Positions 36,193-43,573 of a stretch of DNA of 43,573 nt are shown piece after piece. Position 1 is the first letter of the stretch, and each line of letters begins with the position of its first letter. Position numbers and translations under genes: made by a program. The notes beneath the pieces are model-generated. The model ran no database searches. It was not told the DNA's origin and worked only from the letters and a program-made list of their open reading frames with translations. Origin of the DNA: a virus; the IMG/VR virus record IMGVR_UViG_3300046457_000390, positions 1 to 43,573 of that record, one strand, 5' to 3'.

Positions 36193-37143
36193 ATGAAGGC
36201 AACCAAGCAGGAACACGACAAGCACGCCGCCGACTACGCGGATGAATTCAACCAGCCGGAGAAGGCACCGCGCGAAGTGAGCGAGGACGAGGCCTTCGGC
36301 CTGTCCGAACCCGCCGCCGGTGAAGGCGCGGCGGCGGAAGGCAGTCCCGCCGAGGAAGCGGCAGAGTCGCCAGCCGAGGCAGCCGCCGAGCAGGAAGCCG
36401 CTCCAGGTGGCGAGGAAGCGCCCGGCGAAGCCGCCCCCGAAGGCGAAGCCGCGACCGAACCAGCCGCCGAGGGGGAGGCTGCAGCGTCGCCCGTCGACCA
36501 GGAACAGCGCCTCAAGTCGTGGGAAGGCCGCCTCAAGGCGCGCCAGGCCGAACTCGATGCGCGCGAAGCCGCCATGGGCAGCTCCAGCGTCAACGACGAA
36601 CAGGGTAGCGAGCCGATGGACGAAGAAGGTGCGGGCGGCGAGGGCGGCGAAGAGGGCGACGAGGGCGGCGCTGGCGGGGATGATCCTGCCGCGGTGCTGG
36701 CCGACGACTTCGGGCCGGACTTCGTGGAACAGCTCACCAAGCTGATCAAGCAGGTTGCGGCCGGCTGCGGCGGCGGCGCCGATCCGCGCGTCGACCAGGT
36801 GATCGAGGCCTTGCAAAACGAGCGCCTGAACAACCATTTCAACGCGATCGCCGCCACCCATGCCGATTTCATGGATGTAGTCGAGTCGCCGGAATTCGCG
36901 GCGTGGAAGGGCGAGCAGCCCGACCAGGATCGCCTGCAGCAGGTCATCGACGGCGGCAGCGCGCGCCAGATCATCGACATGCTGAACGGCTTCAAGAACT
37001 CCACCAAGAAGGCGGACAACCCCGACTACCACGGCAACGAGGACGCGCTGGACGCCGCCGAGGGCGTGCGTTCGTCCGCCCTGTCGCTGCCGCAGGAACC
37101 CGCCGCAAGCGACGATTTTGCCAAGGCCTGGAACGAGGCCTGA
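36193..37143 (+). CDS. Probable scaffolding protein
   Basis: A 316-residue, very acidic protein. Residues 30-180 are almost all Glu, Ala, Pro and Gly and should be disordered. A coiled coil (QRLKSWEGRLKARQAELDAR) and a C-terminal helical region (DFVEQLTKLIKQVAAG, FNAIAATHADFMDVVES) follow. Low-complexity acidic proteins with a helical end, located just before the major capsid gene, are typical capsid scaffolds. CAGGAG precedes ATG 36193. The identification rests on composition and position. Confidence 0.7.
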   Translation: MKATKQEHDKHAADYADEFNQPEKAPREVSEDEAFGLSEPAAGEGAAAEGSPAEEAAESPAEAAAEQEAAPGGEEAPGEAAPEGEAATEPAAEGEAAASPVDQEQRLKSWEGRLKARQAELDAREAAMGSSSVNDEQGSEPMDEEGAGGEGGEEGDEGGAGGDDPAAVLADDFGPDFVEQLTKLIKQVAAGCGGGADPRVDQVIEALQNERLNNHFNAIAATHADFMDVVESPEFAAWKGEQPDQDRLQQVIDGGSARQIIDMLNGFKNSTKKADNPDYHGNEDALDAAEGVRSSALSLPQEPAASDDFAKAWNEA

Positions 37144-37150
37144 TGCCTTT

Positions 37151-37225
37151 GGGAAGATAGTGTAGCGGCGCACACCTGGAGATCCAGACCCAGGCAGAAC
37201 GGTTCGACCCCGATCATTCCCGCCA
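37151..37225 (+). tRNA. tRNA-Trp(CCA)-like element, possibly degenerate
   Basis: A 75-base segment fits the tRNA layout: acceptor GGGAAGA; D-arm GTGT/ACAC with GG in the loop; anticodon loop ATCCAGA with T33 and anticodon CCA; T-loop TTCGACC; discriminator G; encoded CCA end. Mismatches weaken it: two in the anticodon stem, one in the T-stem, and the inner two acceptor pairs. It may be a decayed phage tRNA-Trp or a tRNA-like structure. It lies 7 bases after the scaffold stop. Confidence 0.5.
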
Positions 37226-37526
37226 ACCCAATATGTCCCCACCCTCTGCGCCCGGCCCCGTGCCGCCAACGCACGGTGGGGATCTCTCGCAGCACACGCA
37301 CTACCTGCACCGCTGCTGTTCGCGCCTGAACAGACCCAAGCCGATCAACCCCACCGCCACCTCCCGGCCGGGAGCGACACGCCTACGGGCGCCGCCCACC
37401 CGCGCCGGGAACGCTTACGGGAAATCGTCAAGCACGCATCGAAGGACAGGCCTGTGCCCCCGACGAGCGTTCGCTGAATCGCTGACCAACCACCCCACCG
37501 ATTTACCGTTCACTCAAGGATACCCA
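37226..37526 (+). other. Long non-coding leader of the major capsid gene
   Basis: About 300 bases between the tRNA-like element and the capsid ATG. The capsid frame stays open back to 37233, but the encoded peptide is Pro/Arg/His-rich, unlike any capsid N-terminus, and AAGGA sits just before 37527. So this is probably a leader, promoter or decayed tRNA cluster. No sharp promoter or hairpin is clear. Confidence 0.45.
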
Positions 37527-38531
37527 ATGAGCGCTACCAACTACGGCGATATCTCGCCACGCACTGCCGCCTACGCGGAAAAAGAACTCCTGAAGAGGGC
37601 CATCCCCTTCATGGTCCTGGAAAAGTTCGGCCAGTCGAAGGCACTGCCGTCGAACAGCTCGAAAACCATCGTGTTCCGCCGCTACAACGCGCTGGACACC
37701 ACCCCTACCGCGCTGGCGGAAGGCGTGACCCCCGGCGCCCAGCAGATGACCGCGACGGACGTGCCCTGCCTGCTCACGCAGTACGGCGGCCTGATCCAGA
37801 TCAGCGACATCGTGATGGACACCCACGAGGACTCGGTACTCAACGAGGCCATCGAGCTGCTGGGCGAGCAGGCCGCGCAAATGGTCGAGCGCATGCGCTA
37901 CGGCATCCTGCGCGCCGGCACCAACGTGATCTACGCGAACGGCGCGACCCGCAACGCCGTGAACACCCCGATCACGCTGGCGACCCAGCGCAAAGTCACC
38001 AAGGCCTTGAAACGCCAGAACGCCGAGCAGATCACCAAGGTGGTCAAGAGCACCCCGGCGTGGGGCACCGAGGCGGTGGCCAAGTCGTTTATCGGCCTGA
38101 TCCACCCGGACCAGGAATCCGACATCCGCAACATGCTGGGCGCGGATGGCAAATCGGTGTTCGTGCCGGTCGAGAAGTATGGCAGCCTCGTGCCGTACGA
38201 GAACGAAATCGGCAAGGTTGAGGACGTCAGATACTTGTCCTCGACCATCTTCGAGCCGTTCCTGAACTCGGGCGGCGCCAAGGGCCTGATGACCTCCGCC
38301 ACCGGCGGCGCGAACGCGGATGTCTATAGCACCCTTTATATCGCGCAAAATGCCTACGGCATTGTTGCCCTCAAGGGCATGTTCGCGCTCACCCCCATGG
38401 TGGTCAACCCCAAGCCGAGCTCGGCTGATCCGCTGGCGCAGCGTGGTTTTGCCGGCTGGAAAACTCTCCAAAGCGCGGTCGTGCTCAATGACGCATGGAT
38501 GTGCCGCTTGGAAAGTGCAGTGACCGCCTAA
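37527..38531 (+). CDS. Major capsid protein, N4-gp56 family
   Basis: A 334-residue protein. Family marks: YAEKELLKRAIPFMVLEKFG near residue 16, SSKTIVFRRYNALDTTPTAL then AEGVTPGAQQM, LLTQYGGLIQISDIVMDTHE near 86, and a C-terminal NAYGIVALKGMFALTPMVV segment. This is the N4-gp56-type HK97-fold capsid protein that forms the head shell. ATG 37527 follows AAGGATACCCA. It is the main product of the late operon, and the strong hairpin after it may set its transcript level. Confidence 0.92.
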   Translation: MSATNYGDISPRTAAYAEKELLKRAIPFMVLEKFGQSKALPSNSSKTIVFRRYNALDTTPTALAEGVTPGAQQMTATDVPCLLTQYGGLIQISDIVMDTHEDSVLNEAIELLGEQAAQMVERMRYGILRAGTNVIYANGATRNAVNTPITLATQRKVTKALKRQNAEQITKVVKSTPAWGTEAVAKSFIGLIHPDQESDIRNMLGADGKSVFVPVEKYGSLVPYENEIGKVEDVRYLSSTIFEPFLNSGGAKGLMTSATGGANADVYSTLYIAQNAYGIVALKGMFALTPMVVNPKPSSADPLAQRGFAGWKTLQSAVVLNDAWMCRLESAVTA

Positions 38532-38540
38532 ACACCCGGC

Positions 38541-38563
38541 AGGCCCGCCCCGGCGGGCCTTCT
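38541..38563 (+). terminator. Hairpin/attenuator after the capsid gene
   Basis: AGGCCCGC-CCCG-GCGGGCCT (8-bp stem) followed by TTC. The T-tract is weak, so it may be a partial terminator or an mRNA-stabilising hairpin, common after capsid genes. Confidence 0.55.
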
Positions 38564-38586
38564 GACGAACCCATAAGGAAACCACC

Positions 38587-39084
38587 ATGGCAACTCTCCG
38601 CGACATCAATGATGAAACCAGCCGCGAGATCACCGGCTACCGCAACCACACCGCCGGCGTGCTGACGATCAACGCCGCCACCGCCGCCACGTTCAAGTCG
38701 ACCAACGCCTACAGCTATATCTGCGACGGCCTGTTCAAGAGCAAGGCGGCGCTCGCGGCCCAGGCGTTCTCCGCCGGCCACGCCGTGCAGGCGATCGGCC
38801 AGACGCAGTATTACGCGGTCGGCCTGGACGCTGCCGGCAACGTATCGACCTACCAGGGCGCCCCGGCTTCGGCCAGTGCGCAGGCTGCCGCGCTGGCCCA
38901 GGGCCAGCCGGCTACCTCGGTGGTCGGCGCGGTGCCGGATGTGGCGAACGGCGTCACCCCGGTCGCCCTGATCAAGGTCGTGACCACCTCTGCGGCGTTC
39001 ACCCCGAACGTCACCGCGCTGGACGCCGCCGGCATCGCCGTCTCCTACTTCGACGTGGCCGTGCTGCCCTCGGTCGCACCGTAA
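38587..39084 (+). CDS. Probable capsid decoration/structural protein
   Basis: A 165-residue protein rich in Ala, Thr, Gly and Val. It starts MATLRDINDETSREITGYRN, contains FKSTNAYSYICDGLFKSKAA near residue 37 and beta-rich GVTPVALIKVVTTSAAFTPN near 121. Its position directly after the major capsid gene, a good ribosome-binding site and its composition suggest a head decoration protein. There is no clear family match, so the name is tentative. It is followed by a strong terminator. Confidence 0.6.
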   Translation: MATLRDINDETSREITGYRNHTAGVLTINAATAATFKSTNAYSYICDGLFKSKAALAAQAFSAGHAVQAIGQTQYYAVGLDAAGNVSTYQGAPASASAQAAALAQGQPATSVVGAVPDVANGVTPVALIKVVTTSAAFTPNVTALDAAGIAVSYFDVAVLPSVAP

Positions 39085-39105
39085 GCGAGACGCATCCCCC
39101 CTTGA

Positions 39106-39129
39106 AACCCGCTTCGGCGGGTTTTTTTT
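39106..39129 (+). terminator. Strong rho-independent terminator
   Basis: AACCCGC-TTCG-GCGGGTT, a perfect stem with a UUCG tetraloop, followed by TTTTTTTT. It ends the capsid transcript; downstream genes need another promoter or antitermination. Confidence 0.92.
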
Positions 39130-39153
39130 CGACCCTATCCAGTGAGGCACATC

Positions 39154-39510
39154 ATGGCCAAAGCCCAAGATACGAGCATTACCACCATTGACGACGCACC
39201 GAAGGCAGTTGAGTCGGTCGCTGTCGCCCACCTGCAGGCCAACAACGACGGCGACGTGCTGTCCGGCGAACGCGCCGAGCTGACCATCCACCAGGGCAGC
39301 GGCGAGGACGGCCGCGAGCCGGTGTTCATCGGCTTGAACGGAACCGGCTACCAGGTGCCGCGCGATACCCCGGTCAACGTGCCGGTGGAGCTGCTGCACA
39401 TCCTGAATAACGCGGTGCAGACCGTGTACGAAGCCAATGGCAATGGCGCGCGCGCGCGCGACGTCAAGCGCTTCGCGTTCACCTCGCGCCTGGTGGCGAA
39501 GGCCGCGTAA
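39154..39510 (+). CDS. Conserved late structural-region protein
   Basis: A 118-residue protein: SGERAELTIHQGSGEDGREP near residue 43, then FIGLNGTGYQVPRDTPVNVP and VELLHILNNAVQTVYE. The GYQVPRxxPVNVP segment is a conserved phage pattern found near N4-type capsid genes. It is probably a virion or head-assembly protein; its exact role is unknown. ATG 39154 is used in preference to the ATG at 39142 because it lies a better distance from GAGG. Confidence 0.65.
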   Translation: MAKAQDTSITTIDDAPKAVESVAVAHLQANNDGDVLSGERAELTIHQGSGEDGREPVFIGLNGTGYQVPRDTPVNVPVELLHILNNAVQTVYEANGNGARARDVKRFAFTSRLVAKAA

Positions 39511-39512
39511 GC

Positions 39513-40130
39513 ATGGCAAACCTGGCCGAATTCATGCCGTACATACTCCCACTGGTGCCCGGCTGTCCGGCGCCGCTGGCGGAAATGACCCTGCGCGGCG
39601 CGGCGATCGACTTCTGCACCTACGCGCCGGTGGTGCAGCAGGTGCTGGACCCGCTCGACCTGTACGCCGGCCAGGCGCAGTACGACATCGACGTGCCGTA
39701 TGGCGTCAACGTGACGGTGATCCTGGAGGCCTATTACGACGGCCGGCGCATGCAGGTGCTGCGCCAGGACGACGACGTGCGCGAGGGCGGCTTCGCGCCG
39801 TTCGCGCTGCGCCAGGCGGCCGACAACACTTTTACGGTCTACCCGACTCCGCTAATCGATGAAAGCGCAGTAATCATCCTGCGGGTGGCGACCCGCCCGA
39901 CCATGCTGGCCTCAAGCCTGGACGACGTGCTGCTCGCGGACTACGCCTACGAGATCGGCGCCGGCGCCGCCGCGCGCCTGATGCTGATGCCGAACCAGCT
40001 ATTCAGCAACCCACAACTGGCGCCGACCTACCAGACCATCTATGTTCTGAGCCGCACCAACGCGCGGATCCGCGCCGAAAGCGGCTTTGGGCTGAGCGGC
40101 AACCGGGCGCGCCCGCGCCGCTTCATGTGA
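39513..40130 (+). CDS. Head-tail adaptor-like protein
   Basis: A 205-residue protein: FMPYILPLVPGCPAPLAEMT near residue 7, LRGAAIDFCTYAPVVQQVLD near 27, and DDVLLADYAYEIGAGAAARL near 136. The helix-strand-helix order and position after the capsid genes resemble phage adaptor/head-completion proteins that join portal and tail. The name is inferred from layout and general similarity, with no decisive motif. It is followed 7 bases later by a second adaptor-type gene. Confidence 0.6.
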   Translation: MANLAEFMPYILPLVPGCPAPLAEMTLRGAAIDFCTYAPVVQQVLDPLDLYAGQAQYDIDVPYGVNVTVILEAYYDGRRMQVLRQDDDVREGGFAPFALRQAADNTFTVYPTPLIDESAVIILRVATRPTMLASSLDDVLLADYAYEIGAGAAARLMLMPNQLFSNPQLAPTYQTIYVLSRTNARIRAESGFGLSGNRARPRRFM

Positions 40131-40137
40131 GCCGACC

Positions 40138-40794
40138 ATGCCGACCGTGACCGTCGCCACCATCATCACCCGGGCCGCCACCGCCCTGCAGGACACCAGC
40201 AATGTGCGCTGGACCCGCGCCGAGCTGCTGGACTACCTGAACGCGGGCCAGCGCGAAACCGTCATCCGCAAGCCCAGCGCCTACGTGCGCCGGTCGAGCG
40301 TGACGCTTGCGGTGGGCACCGTCCAGGCGCTGCCGCTCGAGGACGACACCGGCACCGTCGACCCCATCGAGCTGATCGAGGTGGTGCGCAACGCCTGCGG
40401 GCGCGCCGTGCGTCTGATCGAGCGCGACCTGATGGACCTGTACAACGCCGACTGGCACAGTGCGCCGCAGACCAAGCTGGTACAGCACTACATGGTCAAC
40501 CCGCTGGACCCGAAACATTTCACGGTGTATCCGCCGAACGACGGCACCGGATGCCTGGAACTGGTGTACAGCGCGACGCCGCCGGCGGTCGCCAGCGAGG
40601 TGGGGACCATCACGCTGGACGACATCTACCAGGATGCGCTGCTCGATTACGTGCTGTACCGGGCCTTTTCCAAGGACGCCGAGTACGCCGCCGATCCGGC
40701 GCGCGCCGCCAGCCGCTACGCCGCCTTCGCCGCGTCCCTGGATGGCAAGACGGTCCATGAACGCGCCGACTCCCCGGCCCGCCAGCGCGCCTGA
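40138..40794 (+). CDS. Phage adaptor protein (DUF6682-like)
   Basis: A 218-residue protein: VATIITRAATALQDTSNVRW near residue 5, TRAELLDYLNAGQRETVIRK, a DPIELIEVVRNACGRAVRLI segment near 79, and LDDIYQDALLDYVLYRAFSK near 161. This order (N-terminal helix-turn-helix-like DYLNxGQRE, central strands, YxDALxDYVLYRA helix) is the phage adaptor family, found beside N4-type capsid genes. It should occupy the neck between portal and tail. Confidence 0.8.
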   Translation: MPTVTVATIITRAATALQDTSNVRWTRAELLDYLNAGQRETVIRKPSAYVRRSSVTLAVGTVQALPLEDDTGTVDPIELIEVVRNACGRAVRLIERDLMDLYNADWHSAPQTKLVQHYMVNPLDPKHFTVYPPNDGTGCLELVYSATPPAVASEVGTITLDDIYQDALLDYVLYRAFSKDAEYAADPARAASRYAAFAASLDGKTVHERADSPARQRA

Positions 40795-40824
40795 TTCCCC
40801 GAACTTTCTACCTGAAGGATTCCC

Positions 40825-41229
40825 ATGGCCCTGCAACTCTCCGTTGCCGTGCGTAACGCGCGGCTCGACGCCATCGAAACCACCGCAGGCGCCTCGCCCA
40901 GGCTGCGCCTGCTGACCGGCGCGCCGCCTGCCGACTGCGCGACCGCGCAAGCCGGCACCCTGCTGTGCGAGATCGCCCTGCCCGCCGACTGGCTGGCCAA
41001 CGCCTCGGCTGGCAGCAAGGTCAAGAGCGGCGCCTGGACCGGCGCCGGCGCCGCCGCCGGCACGGTCGGGCATTTCCGGGTGGTCGACGCGGCCGGCACC
41101 ACCTGCCACCTGCAGGGCACCGTCACGGCCACCGGGGGCGGCGGCGACATGACGCTGGATAACACCGTCCTGGCTCTCAACCAGGCGGTGACGGTCAACA
41201 GTTTCAGCCTGACCGACGCCAACGCCTAA
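40825..41229 (+). CDS. Structural (tail/fibre-region) protein
   Basis: A 134-residue, beta-rich protein: PRLRLLTGAPPADCATAQAG near residue 26, GTLLCEIALPADWLANASAG near 45, and GDMTLDNTVLALNQAVTVNS near 107. This small Gly/Ala/Thr-rich fold is common in phage structural clusters, with the DMTLDN and QxVTVNxFxLT pattern. It is probably a virion protein. AAGGATTCCC precedes ATG 40825. Confidence 0.7.
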   Translation: MALQLSVAVRNARLDAIETTAGASPRLRLLTGAPPADCATAQAGTLLCEIALPADWLANASAGSKVKSGAWTGAGAAAGTVGHFRVVDAAGTTCHLQGTVTATGGGGDMTLDNTVLALNQAVTVNSFSLTDANA

Positions 41230-41240
41230 GCGGCGGCGCC

Positions 41241-41411
41241 ATGACGACCGCCGACTCCGCGATCACGCTGGGCACCGCGACGCTTGCCGCGGACGGGCTG
41301 GCGACGGTGCAGTTCGTGCCGCCGCCGCTCCTGCGCAGCAGTGGGCTGCACACGGTAATGCGCCGCCCGCCTGCCGAGCGGACCATGCGCCGCAACCCGC
41401 GCGCGATCTAG
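41241..41411 (+). CDS. 56-residue late protein
   Basis: A short gene in the 200-base gap between two structural genes: MTTADSAITLGTATLAADGL, a short beta region, then a strongly Arg/Pro-rich tail (MRRPPAERTMRRNPRAI). GGCGGCGCC precedes the ATG, a poor ribosome-binding site, so translation may depend on the gene upstream (stop 41229). Function unknown. Confidence 0.5.
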   Translation: MTTADSAITLGTATLAADGLATVQFVPPPLLRSSGLHTVMRRPPAERTMRRNPRAI

Positions 41412-41435
41412 CGCCCCGAACGAGACAAGGGATTT

Positions 41436-42377
41436 ATGACGATCAAGCACAAGAAAGCCTCGGCGGCCGGGGCGAGCGCCGACCCGGCGAAGGTGGGTGG
41501 CGATGACTGGAACGACGATCACCTGATTGATGCGGGCGGACTCAACCTACCGACCAGTGCGACCGCGCCCGCCGCGCCGGCGTCCGGCATGCAGCTATAC
41601 GCGCAGGACGTGGCTGGCCAGCCCCTGCCAGCGTTCGTAACTGCCAACGGCCGCGCCATCCCGCTGCAACCGTCGCTGGCGCGCGCCAACGTGACGATGT
41701 GGCTACCGCAGTGGAGCAGCCAATCCCCCCTCACGTTCGGCAATCCTTGGACAGTGAGTTCCGGGACGGCCATTTCGACCGGCCCGGACTTTACGGTCAA
41801 ACGGCTGTTTGCGGCGCTGCCCTACATCGGTGCCAACTCGGCGGCCACGGCCGGTTCGCTGGGTCGCGTCAATACGACTGGCCCCGACTGTTCGCGGCCC
41901 TTTAACAACACGTTCTACGGCGGCTTTCGGCTCCTTGCCCGCTTTGGTTGCGCCGATGCCGCCACCGTGGCCGGCGCGCGCCAGTTCGTCGGCCTGACTT
42001 ACACCACGTTCACCGGCGACCCGGTCAGCCAGATCATGCTGATCGGCGTCGGCTGCGACAGCGGCGACACCAACCTGAGCATCTACACCAACGACTTCAG
42101 CGGCACCGCAACCAAGATTCCGCTCAGTGCAAGCTTCCCGGCCCACACCTTGGGCGTCGATGTGTACGACCTGGCCATGTACTGCCCGCGCGACGGCGCC
42201 AGCATCGCCGTGACCGTCACCCGTGTCAACACCGGCGACAGCTTCAACACCAGCTTGACCACCGACCTGCCGCAATCGAACACCGCCCTGTCGTTCACGT
42301 TCCAGCGTGGCAATGGCCCGACCGCCCTCGCCACGCGCCTGGCCATATTCGGCCTCTACATCGAAAAGGAATTCTGA
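41436..42377 (+). CDS. Virion/fibre-like protein
   Basis: A 313-residue protein. The N-terminal KHKKASAAGASADPAKVGGD, then WNDDHLI, is typical of phage fibre or spike N-termini. The rest is a Gly/Thr/Ser-rich, beta-strand-dominated domain (LLARFGCADAATVAG, ALSFTFQRGNGPTALATRLA) that looks like a lectin- or jelly-roll-type receptor-binding head. It is probably a tail or head fibre. ACAAGGGATTT is the ribosome-binding site. Confidence 0.65.
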   Translation: MTIKHKKASAAGASADPAKVGGDDWNDDHLIDAGGLNLPTSATAPAAPASGMQLYAQDVAGQPLPAFVTANGRAIPLQPSLARANVTMWLPQWSSQSPLTFGNPWTVSSGTAISTGPDFTVKRLFAALPYIGANSAATAGSLGRVNTTGPDCSRPFNNTFYGGFRLLARFGCADAATVAGARQFVGLTYTTFTGDPVSQIMLIGVGCDSGDTNLSIYTNDFSGTATKIPLSASFPAHTLGVDVYDLAMYCPRDGASIAVTVTRVNTGDSFNTSLTTDLPQSNTALSFTFQRGNGPTALATRLAIFGLYIEKEF

Positions 42378-42379
42378 CC

Positions 42380-42640
42380 ATGTATGTCATCTACTATCCC
42401 AGCGGACGCCTCTTCAAGGACGGCGTCCTGATCAACCAGGTGGACGGCGATCCCGATTATCTGGAGTACCTGGCCTGGCTCGGCGCCGGCAACGGCCCGA
42501 CGCCGATCCCCGATCCATACACGCCGCCGGTCACGGCCACCATCGCCCGCATCGCGCTCGCCATGGAGCAGCTCGGCATCGTCACGCCTGACGCCAGCCA
42601 AATGGCCAACCAAATCTTCCCGCTGGCCGTGACGCTGTGA
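42380..42640 (+). CDS. Small fibre-associated protein
   Basis: An 86-residue protein: MYVIYYPSGRLFKDGVLINQ, then DPDYLEYLAWLGAGNGPTPI, a conserved pattern in phage genes next to fibres (possibly a fibre chaperone or tail assembly helper). It follows the fibre-like gene with 2 bases between, and its stop overlaps the next GTG. Confidence 0.6.
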   Translation: MYVIYYPSGRLFKDGVLINQVDGDPDYLEYLAWLGAGNGPTPIPDPYTPPVTATIARIALAMEQLGIVTPDASQMANQIFPLAVTL

Positions 42641-43125
42641 CCTTCGCGTTCGACACCGCGGCGTTCGACACCGCGGCGTTCGATGTCCTATCGGGCACCA
42701 ATGCGCAACTGACCATCGTGCTGGGCGCGGCGCAGCTCCAGGCGCTCGCCGGCGCTGCCGAACTGGCCGTCGTGCTGGGCGCGGCGCTGCTCGATGCGGA
42801 TGGCTATGCCTGGCGCACTGCCTTGATGGACGTCGCGCTGGGGCCGGCCACCCTTGCCGCCAGTGCGGAGCGCCGGATCGGCGCCGACGTGCAGAGGGCA
42901 CTGGCGGGCCTGTCCCTGCTCGCCGGCGGCACGTCGACCGTGACGGGGCAGGTGGCGGCGCGCCTCAACCCGCTGTCCTGTGCCGCCGCCGCCTCCAGCC
43001 CGCTCGCAGCGATCCTTGCCGCGCGCCTCGGCCCGCTGCGCACGACCACCAGCCTGCCGCCCAATTCGATGTCCGCCCTGCAAGTGTTGCGGCGGCCGTA
43101 CGTCAACCGCGTGATGCACAAGTAG
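42637..43125 (+). CDS. Structural protein with 15-bp tandem repeat
   Basis: A 162-residue protein starting at GTG 42637 (overlaps the previous stop, GTGA). The first codons repeat as TTCGACACCGCGGCG, giving FDTAAFDTAAFDV. The remainder is Ala/Leu-rich with repeated LGAAxL units (TIVLGAAQLQALAGAAEL, AVVLGAALLDADGYA), suggesting a repetitive beta or helical structural domain. It ends with LQVLRRPYVNRVMHK. It is probably a fibre- or tail-associated protein; no family is recognised. Confidence 0.6.
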   Translation: MTFAFDTAAFDTAAFDVLSGTNAQLTIVLGAAQLQALAGAAELAVVLGAALLDADGYAWRTALMDVALGPATLAASAERRIGADVQRALAGLSLLAGGTSTVTGQVAARLNPLSCAAAASSPLAAILAARLGPLRTTTSLPPNSMSALQVLRRPYVNRVMHK

Positions 43126-43143
43126 CGAACGAAGGAAACCGCG

Positions 43144-43446
43144 ATGCTCCTGGGTAAATTCAACAAACAGCCGGCCGAGCGCGAAGCCTACGCGATCGAG
43201 TACGAGGACGACCTGGCCAAGGGCGACACCATCGCGCCGGCGCCGCTGGTCGAGATCGTGGCGCAGGGAGCCATGCCGGACACCAGCGCGCCGGTGCTGT
43301 TCGCAGTCGACGTCACCGCCACCCGGGTGACGCTGTGGATCGGCGGCGGCACGGTTCGCCAGACCTACAAGGTGACTGTGACCGCCACCACGGTTGCCGG
43401 CCGCATCCTGCAGGACGAATTCATCCTCAAAATCAAGGACTACTGA
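43144..43446 (+). CDS. Phage fibre/Ig-like structural protein
   Basis: A 100-residue beta protein: LGKFNKQPAEREAYAIEYED near residue 3, then VTLWIGGGTVRQTYKVTVTA near 68 and GRILQDEFILKIKD. The pattern (KQPAERExYxIxYxDDLAxGD ... WxxGGTxxxTYKVTVTATT) matches small Ig-like phage structural proteins found in tail or fibre clusters. GAAGGAAACCGCG precedes ATG 43144. Confidence 0.75.
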   Translation: MLLGKFNKQPAEREAYAIEYEDDLAKGDTIAPAPLVEIVAQGAMPDTSAPVLFAVDVTATRVTLWIGGGTVRQTYKVTVTATTVAGRILQDEFILKIKDY

Positions 43447-43447
43447 A

Positions 43448-43573
43448 ATGTTGCTCTTCGTTGATTCCTTCGACCACTACGCCACCGCCGACATCGCCCT
43501 CAAGTGGAGTGCTGTGTCGTCGGCCACCCAGGTGACGATCGCACCTACCGCCGGGGGCCGCGGCGGGGGCGCG
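43448..43573 (+). CDS. Virion protein, 5' part (open at window end)
   Basis: The first 42 residues of a gene that runs off the window: MLLFVDSFDHYATADIALKW, then SAVSSATQVTIAPTAGG. The opening (M-hydrophobic-VDSFDHYxxxDIxxKW) is common in phage structural proteins with a lectin-like (concanavalin-type) fold. It is separated from the preceding stop by two bases. The rest of the gene and the remaining tail/injection genes lie beyond the window. Confidence 0.65.
   Translation, partial: MLLFVDSFDHYATADIALKWSAVSSATQVTIAPTAGGRGGGA

Noticed and set aside
37233-37526. N-terminal extension of the capsid protein
   Set aside because: The peptide is Pro/Arg/His-rich and unlike capsid proteins; AAGGA supports the ATG at 37527.
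1-43573. CRISPR array or insertion sequence
   Set aside because: No regularly spaced 25-40 base repeats and no transposase with terminal inverted repeats were seen.
1-43573. Integrase and attachment sites
   Set aside because: No tyrosine or serine recombinase motif was found. One may lie outside the window, so absence is only partial evidence for a plasmid lifestyle.

Overview
The window reads as one GC-rich (roughly 60-65% by eye), tightly packed genome of a tailed, probably temperate bacteriophage. It has a terminase, portal, scaffold and capsid set, a CI-like repressor with operators, and replication and recombination genes. There is no rRNA, ribosomal protein or host metabolic gene. Genes overlap mostly by ATGA or GTGA. 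GC content, codon use and the family mix (P22-like portal, N4-gp56-type capsid, H-NS-type DNA binder, TrfA-like initiator) suggest a betaproteobacterial host such as a Burkholderiales/Oxalobacteraceae species; that is inference. The portal and capsid types hint at a short-tailed (podovirus-like) virion. No integrase, lysis cassette or large tail/injection proteins are seen, so the window is probably incomplete.

Layout. 1-2828 (rightward): small genes, a helix-turn-helix protein and a single-stranded DNA-binding protein. 10562 down to 2840 (leftward): more than 20 small accessory genes. They begin with an H-NS-like protein and include a YkgJ-type cysteine-cluster protein, several zinc-ribbon mini-proteins, a large protein with a DUF2325-like tail, and three paralogues of an undescribed family. 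10563-11284: an AT-rich non-coding region with repeated CTAAAA-core motifs, GGTTAA repeats spaced 10 bp apart and a DnaA-box-like site, next to a TrfA/plasmid-type replication initiator (12310-11285). 14442-12379 (leftward): recombination genes (YqaJ/lambda-exonuclease-like nuclease and partner). 14443-15538: switch region with a CI-like repressor, its terminator, and operators at both flanking promoters.

15539-22504 (rightward early operon): winged-helix protein, two tandem HNH proteins, DUF1367, PAPS-reductase-like protein, YbcO/DUF1364 nuclease, replication O-like and P-like proteins, DUF1064 nuclease. 22507-23963 and 24867-26710 are leftward accessory islands, the second ending with a RadC-family protein. 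Between them lies a rightward zinc-motif gene (24120) with its own pair of operator-like sites. From 26856 the rightward late region runs: terminase small and large subunits, portal, small genes, a winged-helix protein, two DNA methyltransferases (C5 and N6/N4 types), scaffold, a tRNA-Trp-like element, major capsid protein, decoration and adaptor-type proteins, and fibre/tail proteins to the open right end.

Working model (inference). The CI-like repressor holds down both early promoters and the gene at 24120. In the prophage state the element may replicate as a plasmid from the iteron-like origin using the TrfA-like protein. In lytic growth O- and P-like proteins load the host helicase, SSB and the exonuclease module support recombination, the two methyltransferases protect DNA from restriction, and the structural genes build the head. 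The most interesting points are the phage-plasmid replication module, the three-locus operator set, the repeated palindrome across start codons, the H-NS-like protein, and the tRNA-like element with its long non-coding leader before the capsid gene.
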